From: Pseudomonas sp. 2FG | Lineage (GTDB): Bacteria; Pseudomonadota; Gammaproteobacteria; Pseudomonadales; Pseudomonadaceae | Assembly: GCF_005502935.1 (NCBI RefSeq) | Contig: NZ_SCMP01000003.1 | Location: 62,001-126,000 of the forward strand | Reading direction: 5' to 3' | DNA length: 64,000 nt | Part shown: positions 39,625 to 48,676 of the stretch, piece after piece | Layout: each line of letters opens with the position of its first letter | Position numbering within the stretch: the stretch's first letter is position 1 | Notes under the pieces: generated by a model | Told to the model about the DNA's origin: nothing | Seen by the model: the letters and a program-made list of their open reading frames with translations, nothing else | Database searches by the model: none | Program-made: the position numbers and the translations under genes

Positions 39625-41139
39625 ATGTCTACAGAAGCGAAGATCGCATCCCACCCGGAGGCCTTGGCCCAAGAGTCCGACCCGGTTTTGCCAGAGCCGA
39701 GCCCGGGGCCTACGTCGAATCGGCGCTTGTCATGGTGGCAAAGGGCGTGTGCGCCACTGGGCCGCTTGAGCCGCTCGGCCCAGTTCGCCATTGCCGCGTC
39801 GATCATCCTGGGCCTGACGATGGCCTTCGTCGGCAATCTCGTCAGCAAGAGCATCGAACGATCCGCGGTACAGGCCGCAGCCGAGGCCGGCGCGCTGTAC
39901 ATGGCGACCTTCCTGGAACCCTACGTCCAGGAGTTGTCCACGGCCCAGCGCCTTTCCGCCGAGACCGCCCAGGCCATTGACCACCTGATGTCGAGCCCCT
40001 CGCTAAACACGCACATCAGGTCCGTGAAGATCTGGAACCCCGACGGCACCGTGATCTACAGCACGAACAAAACCGTGGTGAACAAGACGTTCCCGGCATC
40101 CGACGAAATCATCCACGCGCTAGCGGGCAATACCGTCACCGAATGGGGAGAATTGGTCGATGAAGAGAATGCCTATGAGCGCAGTCTGGGTATTCCGCTG
40201 TATGAGATTTATGCGCCACTGCGGGAGTTCGGCTCCGGCCGGATTGTGGCTGTCGGCGAGTTCTACGAAACAGCGGGGGTGCTGCAGCGCGAAATCGATC
40301 GCATCCGTCGGGATGTCTGGACCATAGTCGGCGCCGCCACCTTGGCCATGCTGACGCTGCTGTTCTGCATCGTACGCCGTGCCGACCGGATCATTGAGCG
40401 GCAACAGGTGACACTCAAGAATCAGATGCGCGAACAAGCTCAACTCCTCTCGCAGAACCTCAGCCTGCAACGCAAAATCACCACCGCCAACCAGGAGTTC
40501 TCGCGAATCAACGAACTCACCCTTCGCCGCCTCGGCGCGGATCTCCACGATGGCCCCGCCCAGCTGTTGACCCTGATCCTCGTCCGACTCGATGAGCTCG
40601 ACATCTTGCAAGACCGCTACCGGCAGAATGGCGGCCAGCTGGACGGGGATGCGCTCGAAACGCTGAGAAATGCCGCCCAGGACGCGCTACGGGAGATTCG
40701 CGACATTTCTCGCGGCCTGGCACTTCCGGAAATCAACGGCATGACCTTGCGCCAGGAGTTGGAACTCGTCGTGTTGCGGCATGAGCAGCGGACCGAGACC
40801 AAGGTCAACCTGAGCTGCGGATCACTGCCAGAAAGCCTGCCACTGCCGCATAAGATCTGTCTCTATCGCTTTGTCCAGGAGGCGCTGAACAATGCCTACC
40901 ACCATGCCGGCGGGATAGGCCAGGCCGTCCACGCCACTTATGACGGGGGCGTGCTCGAGGTGCAGATCACCGACGCCGGCCAGGGAATCACGGCCGAGTG
41001 CTTGGCTGCGGCGAACCAAGGCCGGACCCGCCTGGGCCTGGCCGGGATGCGCTACCGTGTCGAGTCGCTCGGGGGGGTATTCCGCATCGAATCCACGCCC
41101 AACGTCGGAACCCAGGTGATCGCGCAACTCCAGCTGTGA
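39625..41139 (+). CDS. NarX/LiaS-type membrane sensor histidine kinase
   Basis: A 504-residue kinase with a cytoplasmic Pro-rich tail, TM1 at about 53-73, a periplasmic sensor of about 155 residues (IRSVKIWNPDGTVIYSTNK and similar, Cache/PAS-like), TM2 at about 231-251, a coiled coil, and a HisKA_3 domain with H308 in GADLHDGPAQLLTLIL. The ATPase part has FVQEALNNAYHHA and DAGQGI. It should phosphorylate the LuxR-type regulator that lies convergent at 41184. The signal is unknown. Confidence 0.92.
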   Translation: MSTEAKIASHPEALAQESDPVLPEPSPGPTSNRRLSWWQRACAPLGRLSRSAQFAIAASIILGLTMAFVGNLVSKSIERSAVQAAAEAGALYMATFLEPYVQELSTAQRLSAETAQAIDHLMSSPSLNTHIRSVKIWNPDGTVIYSTNKTVVNKTFPASDEIIHALAGNTVTEWGELVDEENAYERSLGIPLYEIYAPLREFGSGRIVAVGEFYETAGVLQREIDRIRRDVWTIVGAATLAMLTLLFCIVRRADRIIERQQVTLKNQMREQAQLLSQNLSLQRKITTANQEFSRINELTLRRLGADLHDGPAQLLTLILVRLDELDILQDRYRQNGGQLDGDALETLRNAAQDALREIRDISRGLALPEINGMTLRQELELVVLRHEQRTETKVNLSCGSLPESLPLPHKICLYRFVQEALNNAYHHAGGIGQAVHATYDGGVLEVQITDAGQGITAECLAAANQGRTRLGLAGMRYRVESLGGVFRIESTPNVGTQVIAQLQL

Positions 41140-41183
41140 CCAGCGCCACGTCCCGGCAGCTTGGCCAACACGGGGCGCGGCGG

Positions 41184-41897
41184 CTAATCCGGCTCGTTGT
41201 CCGGCTTACAGGAAGCCAGCTGCTGCCCGGCCAAGCGATGCTCGATGCTCGACGCTTGCTCACGCCTCCAGTGCCGCCTGACGGCTGTGACCGCCTCTAC
41301 CCGGTTGCGTACCTGGAGCTTCTGCATGACGCAGGTCATGTAATGTTTGACGGTTTTCTCGCTCAGCGAGAGCTTGAGGGCAATCTCGCGGTTGGTCAGC
41401 CCATTGGCAACCTCACGGATAATCTGCTCCTCGCGGTGCGTGAGTTCGGAGATGTGCCTTTCACCATCGTTATGCTTCTTGAGATTGCTGATCAGCTTGC
41501 CCGCGAAGCCTGGCGTGATGAAGGTTTCACCCTTCGCAACATGCCTGATCGCCTGCACCAGTTCCGGCCCGCTCACGCCTTTCAGCACATAGCCTTGGGC
41601 ACCCGCCTCCAAAGCCGCATAGGCATCATCTTCGGATTCAGACACGGTCAGCATCAGTACCTTGACCGAGGGTGTGGCTGAGCTGATGGCCCGCACCGCG
41701 GCAAAGCTGTCGCCGGGCATATTCACGTCCATCAGCAGCACATCGGGCTCGAACTGCATGGCAATGAGCTTGGCCTCGTCGGCGGAACCGCCCTGCTCCA
41801 CCACCTCGAAGTCGGCTATTCTCTTGAGCGCCGTGGCGACCCCCTGCCGCAAGAGCGGGTGATCATCGACTATCCCAATCCTGATTTTGGAACTCAT
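41184..41897 (-). CDS. LuxR/FixJ-family response regulator
   Basis: A 237-residue regulator. The receiver domain has IVDDHP and phospho-acceptor D57 in VLLMDVNMPG with a lysine in GYVLKG. The DNA-binding domain is a LuxR-type HTH (LTHREEQIIREVANGLTNRE, then KLSLSEKTVKHYMTCVMQKL). The ATG at 41897 follows GGAGGG. It faces the NarX-like kinase gene and is divergent from the RpoS-like sigma gene with a 366-bp gap, so it is a good candidate regulator of that sigma factor. Confidence 0.92.
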   Translation of the reverse strand: MSSKIRIGIVDDHPLLRQGVATALKRIADFEVVEQGGSADEAKLIAMQFEPDVLLMDVNMPGDSFAAVRAISSATPSVKVLMLTVSESEDDAYAALEAGAQGYVLKGVSGPELVQAIRHVAKGETFITPGFAGKLISNLKKHNDGERHISELTHREEQIIREVANGLTNREIALKLSLSEKTVKHYMTCVMQKLQVRNRVEAVTAVRRHWRREQASSIEHRLAGQQLASCKPDNEPD

Positions 41898-42142
41898 TAA
41901 TAGTCCCTCCAACGCTCCGATCCTCGGCGTGAGTGCCTGCGCCAAGCCACTCAAATCCTTCTGAGTGTAGTAAAACCGGCGCAGATCGCTCGAAGCGGGC
42001 GCTCGCCCCTCGCGGGCAACTAGGGCTTGGCCTGGCGACGATTTACCGCTTCAGGCTATCGGCCAGATCATTCAGTCCCGCAGTCGTACCCGGAGCGGAA
42101 TAGGAACGACCACCAGCTCCCTGCCCACCCCAGGTCTTATCA

Positions 42143-42176
42143 GACCAAAGTCCGATCCTTACACCTGACCAAAGTC
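42143..42176 (+). promoter_or_regulatory. Direct repeat GACCAAAGTC upstream of the RpoS-like gene
   Basis: GACCAAAGTC occurs at 42143-42152 and again at 42167-42176, 24 bp start to start, 88-121 bp before the sigma gene. It may be a binding site for the adjacent LuxR-type regulator. The rest of the 366-bp gap 41898-42263 shows nothing else clear. Confidence 0.4.
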
Positions 42177-42263
42177 GCCAAATTTGGCTCGACTTCCGCA
42201 TCTTTAGCTACTCCGTAAACGCTTACATGCTTCAGGTCTAGAAGAAGTCTGCGGATAAGTAAT

Positions 42264-43298
42264 ATGGCCTTTATAGTCAGAAATGCTCTTGATGTAGATC
42301 AACGCCAGCAGTTTGGCGCCGCTACCGACTACACCATTCGGCGGTTGTCGAAGGATGCCGCCCCGGTATTTATGCTGCTGAGCCTGGCCGCTGCAGCAGA
42401 ACCCGCGCAGAGCAAATACAGGCAGCCCAGCCCCGCGAAACAGCACAAGTCCATCGATTACGCACAGGCGCTCGATGCCACTCACCTGTATCTGAACGAA
42501 ATCGGCTTTTCCCCCCTGCTCTCCCCGCAGGAAGAACTGCGCTTCGCGCGTCTGGCGCGGCAGGGCGATCCGCAGGGACGCAAGCGCATGATCGAGAGCA
42601 ACCTGCGGCTGGTGGTGAAGATTGCCCGCGGCTACGTCAACCGCGGCCTGTCTCTGCTGGACCTGATCGAAGAAGGCAACCTCGGCCTGATCCGGGCGGT
42701 GGATAAGTTTGACCCCGAACTTGGCTACCGCTTCACAACCTATGCCACCTGGTGGATTCGCGAAAACATCGAGAAGGCCATCATGAGCCAGACCCGGACC
42801 ATCCGCTTGCCGGTCCATGTGGTCAAGAGGCTCAATGCTTACCTGGGCGCCGCCCACGAACTGACGCGCAAGCTCGATCATGAACCCTCGGCCGAAGAGA
42901 TCGCCAAACTGCTGGAAAAAACCGTGAGCGCGGTCGAGCACATACGGGACTTGAATGTACAGGTGTCATCGGTGGATACCGCCCTAGGCCCGGAATCCGA
43001 CAAGACCCTCCTGGACACCCTCACCGCCGACCAGCCAAGCGATCCCTGCGAGTTGCTGCAGAACAATGAGCTGGCGCTGAGCATCAGAGCGTGGCTGTTG
43101 GAACTCAACGATAGACAGTGCGAGGTGCTGGTGCGTCGTTTTGGCTTGCACGGCGATGAGGGCTGCACCCTGGAGGAAGTGGGCCAGAGCATCGGCCTGA
43201 CTCGCGAGCGGGTGCGGCAGATCCAGGCCCAGGCGCTCAAACGCTTGCGCACGATTCTGGAGAAGAATGGCTTCTCCAGCGACGCCCTGTTCCAATAA
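42264..43298 (+). CDS. RpoS-like sigma-70 family factor (paralogue)
   Basis: A 344-residue group 2 sigma factor close to RpoS from residue 60 on ([20 protein letters not shown], the RpoS region 1.2), through region 2 ([29 protein letters not shown]), region 3 and region 4 ([18 protein letters not shown]), ending [10 protein letters not shown] as in Pseudomonas RpoS. The first 55 residues are unlike RpoS. In region 2.4 the usual WWIRQ is WWIRE (E167), at the place of sigma-70 Q437, and the usual ARRYVNRG is ARGYVNRG. Neighbours are not the nlpD-rpoS-fdxA-mutS set, so this is probably a second RpoS-type factor. A start at the ATG 42372 is possible. Confidence 0.88.
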   Translation: MAFIVRNALDVDQRQQFGAATDYTIRRLSKDAAPVFMLLSLAAAAEPAQSKYRQPSPAKQHKSIDYAQALDATHLYLNEIGFSPLLSPQEELRFARLARQGDPQGRKRMIESNLRLVVKIARGYVNRGLSLLDLIEEGNLGLIRAVDKFDPELGYRFTTYATWWIRENIEKAIMSQTRTIRLPVHVVKRLNAYLGAAHELTRKLDHEPSAEEIAKLLEKTVSAVEHIRDLNVQVSSVDTALGPESDKTLLDTLTADQPSDPCELLQNNELALSIRAWLLELNDRQCEVLVRRFGLHGDEGCTLEEVGQSIGLTRERVRQIQAQALKRLRTILEKNGFSSDALFQ

Positions 43299-43376
43299 CC
43301 CAGCCCCCAGCCGCTGGGCGAGCACCGGCCTGATGGTCAAGTGCATGCGATTACGCACTCTTAGCGCGCTGAGCGC

Positions 43377-43997
43377 TCATGACTTGATGACCAAGGACAA
43401 GGCTTCTTCAGCCAACTGATCCAGCGTCATCGGCCCTTCCGGGCGGAACCAGGTGGTGGTCCAAGACAGGGCCCCGGTGAGAAAACGCCGCTGAATGAAC
43501 GGATCGCCGTTGAAGTACCCGGCGCTCTTGGCCTCGCCGAGCACCTCGAGCCAGAGCTGCTCGTAGGTATCGCGCAGATCGAGGATATAGGCCCGGCCCT
43601 CGTCGGACAATGAACGCCACTCGTAGACCAGCACCGCCATGGCTTCGCCCGTGCCGCCCATGATCGATTGCAACTCGCAACGAATCAGCGCCAATACCCG
43701 CTCACGCACAGTACCCGCTTGCGCCAGGGCCGCGTTCATCAAGGCCGTGTTGTAGCGGATGGTCTCCTCCATCACCGAACGGAGGATTTCATCCTTGCTC
43801 TTGAAGTGATGAAAGATGCTGCCGGACTGGATGCCCACCGCACTGGCCAGATCGCGCACTGTAGTGCGTTCGTAACCCTTGCTGCGAAACAGGTGTGCGG
43901 CGGTCTGCAGCAGCTTGCCGCGTGCGCTGTCCGGATCTGTGAGCTGGCCGCTGGCTACCAAGTCACGCATCACCGCCTGGGCTTGTTGATCATCCAC
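43377..43997 (-). CDS. atuR: TetR-family repressor of the atu cluster
   Basis: A 206-residue regulator from GTG 43997, which has a GGGAGAGA ribosome site; ATG 43970 is an alternative. The HTH is at the N-terminus (LLQTAAHLFRSKGYERTTVRDLASAVGIQSGSIFHHFKSKDEIL), followed by a ligand-binding domain. In P. aeruginosa AtuR represses atuA by binding two inverted repeats in the intergenic region; two such repeats are present here. The ligand is thought to be an acyclic-terpene intermediate. It is divergent from atuA. Confidence 0.9.
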   Translation of the reverse strand: MDDQQAQAVMRDLVASGQLTDPDSARGKLLQTAAHLFRSKGYERTTVRDLASAVGIQSGSIFHHFKSKDEILRSVMEETIRYNTALMNAALAQAGTVRERVLALIRCELQSIMGGTGEAMAVLVYEWRSLSDEGRAYILDLRDTYEQLWLEVLGEAKSAGYFNGDPFIQRRFLTGALSWTTTWFRPEGPMTLDQLAEEALSLVIKS

Positions 43998-44122
43998 GCT
44001 TGTCTCTCTCCCGCCTGTCTTAGCCCTTGCGCAACCTGTAAACCTCAGCAAAGCGTGCGGAGGTTCAAGAGATGCAGGCAAGTGCTTGTCGTAATTGGTG
44101 AAATTTATGCTTGAAGGGCCGA

Positions 44123-44138
44123 CCAAGCAAGCGCTTGG
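44123..44138. promoter_or_regulatory. AtuR operator A
   Basis: CCAAGCAAGCGCTTGG, an inverted repeat (CCAAGC/GCTTGG around AAGC). Its exact reverse complement is operator B, 41 bp further on. Confidence 0.78.
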
Positions 44139-44179
44139 CCATTCTTTAGATTAGAAAGCTCACCCATAGGGCTTTTCAA

Positions 44180-44195
44180 CCAAGCGCTTGCTTGG
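44180..44195. promoter_or_regulatory. AtuR operator B
   Basis: CCAAGCGCTTGCTTGG, the exact inverted copy of operator A, 42 bp before the atuA start. Known AtuR control uses two inverted repeats about 40 bp apart. Confidence 0.78.
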
Positions 44196-44236
44196 TAGTG
44201 TTTATCGCACCCCTTCAGGTGTTGCGGATAACTCCA

Positions 44237-46081
44237 ATGACCAAGACCGTACGCATCGGTTGCGCCTCTGCTTTCTGGGGCGACACCTCCACCGCCGCCG
44301 CTCAATTGGTCCGTGGCAGCGACCTCGACTATTTGGTGTTCGACTATCTGGCCGAGATCACCATGTCGCTGATGGCCGGCGCGCGGATGAAAAACCCCGA
44401 GCAAGGTTATGCCGGCGACTTCATCGAGGTGCTCGCGCCACTGCTGCAAGAGATCGCCGCCAAGAACATCCGGGTGATCAGCAACGCCGGCGGGGTCAAT
44501 CCGCACGCCTGCGCCAGCGCACTGGCCGCTGCCTGTGAGAAAGCCGGCGTGCAATTGAAGATCGCCGTGCTGTATGGCGACAACCTGCAGCCAAAGCTCG
44601 CCGAGCTGAGCCAAGCCGGCATCCGCGAGATGTTCACCGGCGCCGCGCTGCCGCCGCTGTGCGTATCGGTCAACGCCTACCTCGGCGCCCCGGGCATAGT
44701 CGAAGCCCTCGAGCAAGGCGCCGATATCGTCATCACGGGCCGCGTGGTCGACAGCGCGGTGGTCAGCGCCGCGCTGGTGCATGAGTTCGGCTGGAGCTGG
44801 AGCGATTACGACAAGCTGGCCCAGGCCGCACTGGCCGGGCACATCATCGAATGCGGCGCGCAGTGCACCGGCGGCAACTTCACCGACTGGGAGTCGGTGC
44901 CGGACTACGAACATATCGGCTTCCCGGTGATCGAGGTGCAGGCCGATGGCCGCTTTGTAGTGACTAAACCGGAAGGTTCCGGCGGTTTGGTCACGCCTTT
45001 CTCCGTTGGCGAACAGATGCTCTACGAGATTGGCGACCCGCGTGCCTATCTGCTGCCGGATGTGGTCTGCGATTTCAGCCAGGTCGAACTGGCCCAGGTT
45101 GGCGACAACCGGGTCGAACTCAAGGGTGCCCGCGGCCTGCCGCCCACCCAGCAATATAAGGTCAGCGCCACCCACCCGGATGGTTTCCGTTGCACCGCCA
45201 GTTGCCTGATCGCCGGCATCGACGCGGTGAAGAAAGCCGAACGGGTGAGCCGGGCGATCATCGCCAAGACCGAGGAGATTTTCGCCGAACGCGGCTGGGG
45301 GCCTTATCAGGAAGTCAGCGTCGAGTTGCTCGGCAGCGAGGCAACCTACGGCCCCCACGGCCGACGCCAGGACAGCCGCGAAGTGGTGATCAAGCTGGCC
45401 GTACGCCACAGCAAGAAAGAAGCGCTGGTGCTGTTCTCCCGCGAGATCGCCCAGGCCGCCACCGGCATGGCACCCGGGCTGACCGGCATAGTCGGCGGCC
45501 GGCCGACTGTGTACCCGGTGATCCGCCTGTTCTCCTTCCTGGTCGATAAGAGCGCCTGCCAACTTGAGGTCGAGCTTGACGGCGAACGCCGCGCGGTAGC
45601 CCTGCCACCACTCGCCACTTACGACCCCGCCGCCCTGCCTGACGCCAGCGAACCCGCGCAGCCGCACCCAGTGGCGGATGGAGTTGCCAATGCCAGCGTG
45701 CCGCTGATCAAACTGGCGGTGGCGCGCTCCGGCGACAAGGGCAACCACAGCAATATCGGCGTCATGGCGCGCAAACCCGAATACCTGCCCTGGATCGCCG
45801 AGGCACTCAGCGTCGAAGCGCTCGCCGACTGGATGAACCATGTGCTCGATCCGCAGACCGGGCGCATCAGCCGCTGGTACCTGCCGGGTTGCCATGGCCT
45901 GAACTTCCTGCTGGAGAACGCCTTGGGCGGCGGCGGTGTCGCCAGCCTGCGGATCGACCCGCAAGGCAAGGCCTTCGCCCAGCAACTGCTGGAGTTCCCG
46001 GTGCCGGTGCCCAAGGCCCTGGCCGAGCGTCTGGCCGGTGCGCACGGCGCACCCTACAAAACCGCTGCCGATGCCACGTAG
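44237..46081 (+). CDS. atuA: AtuA, acyclic terpene utilisation protein (DUF1446)
   Basis: A 614-residue cytosolic protein of the AtuA/DUF1446 family, required for growth on citronellol and geraniol; its reaction is not settled. Seen are [20 protein letters not shown] near the start, [25 protein letters not shown], and near the C-terminus the small domain [20 protein letters not shown]. The last 14 codons and the stop codon lie within a REP-like repeat, so the tail [14 protein letters not shown] is probably not ancestral. First gene of the operon, under two AtuR operators. Confidence 0.93.
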   Translation: MTKTVRIGCASAFWGDTSTAAAQLVRGSDLDYLVFDYLAEITMSLMAGARMKNPEQGYAGDFIEVLAPLLQEIAAKNIRVISNAGGVNPHACASALAAACEKAGVQLKIAVLYGDNLQPKLAELSQAGIREMFTGAALPPLCVSVNAYLGAPGIVEALEQGADIVITGRVVDSAVVSAALVHEFGWSWSDYDKLAQAALAGHIIECGAQCTGGNFTDWESVPDYEHIGFPVIEVQADGRFVVTKPEGSGGLVTPFSVGEQMLYEIGDPRAYLLPDVVCDFSQVELAQVGDNRVELKGARGLPPTQQYKVSATHPDGFRCTASCLIAGIDAVKKAERVSRAIIAKTEEIFAERGWGPYQEVSVELLGSEATYGPHGRRQDSREVVIKLAVRHSKKEALVLFSREIAQAATGMAPGLTGIVGGRPTVYPVIRLFSFLVDKSACQLEVELDGERRAVALPPLATYDPAALPDASEPAQPHPVADGVANASVPLIKLAVARSGDKGNHSNIGVMARKPEYLPWIAEALSVEALADWMNHVLDPQTGRISRWYLPGCHGLNFLLENALGGGGVASLRIDPQGKAFAQQLLEFPVPVPKALAERLAGAHGAPYKTAADAT

Positions 46082-46098
46082 GGTGCGCTGTGCGCACC
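46037..46098. repeat. REP-like inverted repeat overlapping the atuA end
   Basis: Arms 46037-46057 and 46078-46098 (core GGGTGCGC...GCGCACC) pair with one mismatch around a 20-nt loop. The atuA stop codon TAG (46079-46081) is part of the right arm. Confidence 0.82.
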
Positions 46099-46133
46099 GA
46101 AGGCTTGCAACAAGAACAAAAAGGACAACGACA

Positions 46134-47003
46134 ATGGCATACGACTCAGTCTTCAAATCCGGCCTGTTCAGCGGCCAGACCATCCTGGTCACCGGCGGCG
46201 GTAGCGGTATCGGCCGCTGCACCGCCCATGAACTGGCGGCCCTCGGCGCCCATGTGGTGTTGGTCGGGCGCAAGCTGGACAAGCTGGAAAAGACTGCCGG
46301 CGAAATCGTCGAGGACGGTGGCAGCGTCAGCTGGCAGGTCTGCGACATTCGTGAGGAAGACTCGGTCAAGACCATGGTCGCCGCGGTGATTGCCGAACGC
46401 GGGCCGATCCACCATCTGGTCAATAATGCCGGCGGCCAGTACCCCGCCCCGCTCGCCTCGATCAACCAGAAAGGCTTCGAGACAGTGGTGCGCACCAATC
46501 TGGTCGGCGGCTTCCTGGTCGCCCGTGAAGTGTTCAACCAGTCCATGAGCAAGCACGGCGGCAGCATCGTCAACATGCTCGCCGACATGTGGGGCGGCAT
46601 GCCCGGCATGGGCCATTCAGGGGCAGCAAGGGCAGGTATGGAGAACTTCACCAAGACTGCGGCGTTCGAGTGGGGTTACGCCGGGGTGCGGGTGAATGCC
46701 GTGGCGCCGGGCTGGATCGCCTCCAGCGGCATGGACACCTACGAAGGCGCGTTCAAGGCCGTGATCCCCACCCTCCGTGAGCACGTGCCGTTGAAGCGCA
46801 TCGGCACCGAGTCGGAAGTCTCGGCGGCCATCGTCTTTCTGTTGTCGCCGGGGGCCGCTTTTATCAGCGGCAACTGCATCCGCATCGACGGTGCCGCCAC
46901 CCAGGGCAGCCGCGCCTGGCCGCTGCACAAGGCGCAGAACAGCAAGTCCTACAACGGTTTCCACCGGGCCTTTCTGCCGGATGTGTTGAAGGACCAGGAG
47001 TAA
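46134..47003 (+). CDS. atuB: AtuB, SDR-family enoyl-CoA reductase-like protein
   Basis: A 289-residue SDR of the PECR/2,4-dienoyl-CoA reductase type: TGGGSGIG at 20-27, NNAGGQYPAP, and GHSGAARAGMENFTKTAAFEW, where the catalytic Tyr-x3-Lys of most SDRs reads Glu170-x3-Lys174. The long C-terminal tail past IRIDGAATQG is usual for this subgroup. In the atu pathway it is thought to act on citronellyl/geranyl intermediates, possibly as an alcohol or CoA-ester dehydrogenase; the reaction is not proven. It lies 53 bp after atuA and 4 bp before atuC. Confidence 0.9.
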   Translation: MAYDSVFKSGLFSGQTILVTGGGSGIGRCTAHELAALGAHVVLVGRKLDKLEKTAGEIVEDGGSVSWQVCDIREEDSVKTMVAAVIAERGPIHHLVNNAGGQYPAPLASINQKGFETVVRTNLVGGFLVAREVFNQSMSKHGGSIVNMLADMWGGMPGMGHSGAARAGMENFTKTAAFEWGYAGVRVNAVAPGWIASSGMDTYEGAFKAVIPTLREHVPLKRIGTESEVSAAIVFLLSPGAAFISGNCIRIDGAATQGSRAWPLHKAQNSKSYNGFHRAFLPDVLKDQE

Positions 47004-47007
47004 CGCG

Positions 47008-48624
47008 ATGGCAGTCATTCAGTCTGAACTAGACACCCACAGCGAAGGCTTCGCGCAGAACCGCGAGGCCATGTTGGCGACCATCGCCAGCTTTCGCGAG
47101 CTCGAACAGAAGGTGCTGGACAAGGCTGCCGAGGCCAAGCCGAAGTTCGACAAACGCGGCCAGTTGCTGCCCCGCGAGCGCTTGAACCTGCTGCTCGACC
47201 CCGGCGCGCCATTCCTCGAACTGGCCTCGCTGGCCGGCTACAAATTGCATGACGACAAGGATGGCACCCAGGCCGGCGGCGGGATCATCTCCGGCATCGG
47301 TTATATCGCCGGCGTGCGCTGCCTGATCAATGCCAGCAACAGCGCGATCAAGGGCGGCACCATCTCGCCCAGCGGCCTGAAGAAAACCCTGCGCCTGCAA
47401 CAGATCGCCTTCGAGAACAAACTGCCGGTGGTGACCCTGGCGGAAAGCGGCGGCGCCAACCTCAATTACGCGGCGGAGATCTTCGTCGAGGGTGCCCGCG
47501 GCTTCGCCAACCAGGCCCGCATGTCGGCCATGGGCCTGCCGCAGATCACCGTGGTGCATGGCTCCAGCACCGCCGGCGGGGCTTACCAGCCGGGCCTGTC
47601 GGATTACGTGGTGGTGGTCCGTGGCAAGGCCAAGCTGTTCCTCGCCGGCCCGCCACTGCTGAAAGCCGCCACCGGTGAAGTGGCGACCGATGAAGAACTC
47701 GGTGGCGCCGAGATGCATGCCCAGATCGCCGGCACCGCCGAGTACCTGGCCGAGAACGACGCCGATGCCGTGCGCATCGCCCGGGAAATCGTCGGCATGC
47801 TGCCGTGGAACGCACAACTGCCACAGCGCCCACAAAAAGCCTTCAAGCAACCGCTCTATCCGGCTGAGGAACTGCTCGGCATAGTCCCCGCCGACCCGAA
47901 GAAGCCCTACGACGTACGCGAGATCATCGCGCGCATTGCCGACGGCTCGGAGTATCTCGACTTCAAGCCGGAGTTCGACAACCAGACCCTCTGCGGCCAC
48001 TTGCAGATCGAAGGCCAGCCCTGCGGCTTTATCGGCAACAACGGGCCGATCACGCCGAAGGGTGCGGTCAAAGCCGCGCAGTTCATCCAGCTCTGTGACC
48101 AGAGCAACACGCCGATCCTGTTCTTCCATAACACCACCGGCTTCATGGTCGGTACCGAGTCCGAGCAGCACGGCGTGATCAAACACGGCTCCAAGCTGAT
48201 CCAGGCGGTGGCCAACGCCCGCGTACCTAAGCTGACCATTGTCGTCGGCGGCTCCTACGGCGCCGGCAACTACGCCATGTGCGGGCGCGGCCTCGATCCG
48301 CGCTTTATCTTCGCCTGGCCCAACAGCCGCACGGCGGTGATGGGCGGCGCCCAGGCCGGCAAGGTGCTGCGCATCGTCACCGAGGACAAGCACCGCAAGG
48401 AAGGCAAGGACGCCGACCCGAAGATGCTCGACATGTTGGAAAGCGTCACCGCGCAAAAACTCGACAGCCAGTCCACCGCACTGTACGGCACCGCCAGCCT
48501 GTGGGACGACGGCCTGATCGACCCGCGCGATACGCGGAAATTGCTCGGCTACCTGCTCGATATCTGTGCGGAGGCCGAAGTGCGTCCGCTCAAGGCCAAT
48601 ACCTTCGGGGTCGCACGCTTTTAA
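47008..48624 (+). CDS. atuC: Geranyl-CoA carboxylase, beta (carboxyltransferase) subunit
   Basis: The carboxyltransferase half of the biotin-dependent geranyl-CoA carboxylase, partner of AtuF. The 538-residue protein has the acyl-CoA and biotin-binding crotonase halves: LAESGGANLNYAAE, GSSTAGGAYQPGLSDYVVVVR and, in the second half, FFHNTTGFMVGTESEQHGVIK and GGSYGAGNYAMCGRGLDPRF. It resembles methylcrotonyl-CoA carboxylase beta (LiuB), and assignment to geranyl-CoA rests on the atu context. Assembly would be as a hetero-oligomer in the cytosol. Confidence 0.94.
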   Translation: MAVIQSELDTHSEGFAQNREAMLATIASFRELEQKVLDKAAEAKPKFDKRGQLLPRERLNLLLDPGAPFLELASLAGYKLHDDKDGTQAGGGIISGIGYIAGVRCLINASNSAIKGGTISPSGLKKTLRLQQIAFENKLPVVTLAESGGANLNYAAEIFVEGARGFANQARMSAMGLPQITVVHGSSTAGGAYQPGLSDYVVVVRGKAKLFLAGPPLLKAATGEVATDEELGGAEMHAQIAGTAEYLAENDADAVRIAREIVGMLPWNAQLPQRPQKAFKQPLYPAEELLGIVPADPKKPYDVREIIARIADGSEYLDFKPEFDNQTLCGHLQIEGQPCGFIGNNGPITPKGAVKAAQFIQLCDQSNTPILFFHNTTGFMVGTESEQHGVIKHGSKLIQAVANARVPKLTIVVGGSYGAGNYAMCGRGLDPRFIFAWPNSRTAVMGGAQAGKVLRIVTEDKHRKEGKDADPKMLDMLESVTAQKLDSQSTALYGTASLWDDGLIDPRDTRKLLGYLLDICAEAEVRPLKANTFGVARF

Positions 48625-48626
48625 TC

Positions 48627-48650
48627 CCCTCTCCCGCAAGCGGGAGAGGG
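48627..48650. repeat. CCCTCTCCCGC inverted repeat between atuC and atuD
   Basis: A perfect 11-bp stem with a 2-nt loop directly after the atuC stop. A related repeat is at 53647-53669. Confidence 0.75.
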
Positions 48651-48676
48651 AGAACCGTACATAGGAGAACAAGAAG

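Noticed and set aside
41898..42142. A promoter for the RpoS-like gene by consensus
   Set aside because: No -35/-10 or sigma-54 element stands out enough to report.
42264..43298. Calling this gene rpoS outright
   Set aside because: The C-terminal two thirds fit RpoS, but the N-terminus, region 2.4 and the neighbourhood do not; a separate paralogue is more likely, though the rest of the genome is not visible.
44105..46654. An 849-codon antisense frame over atuA and atuB
   Set aside because: Same cause; it has no ribosome site or recognisable domain and would run against the atu operon.
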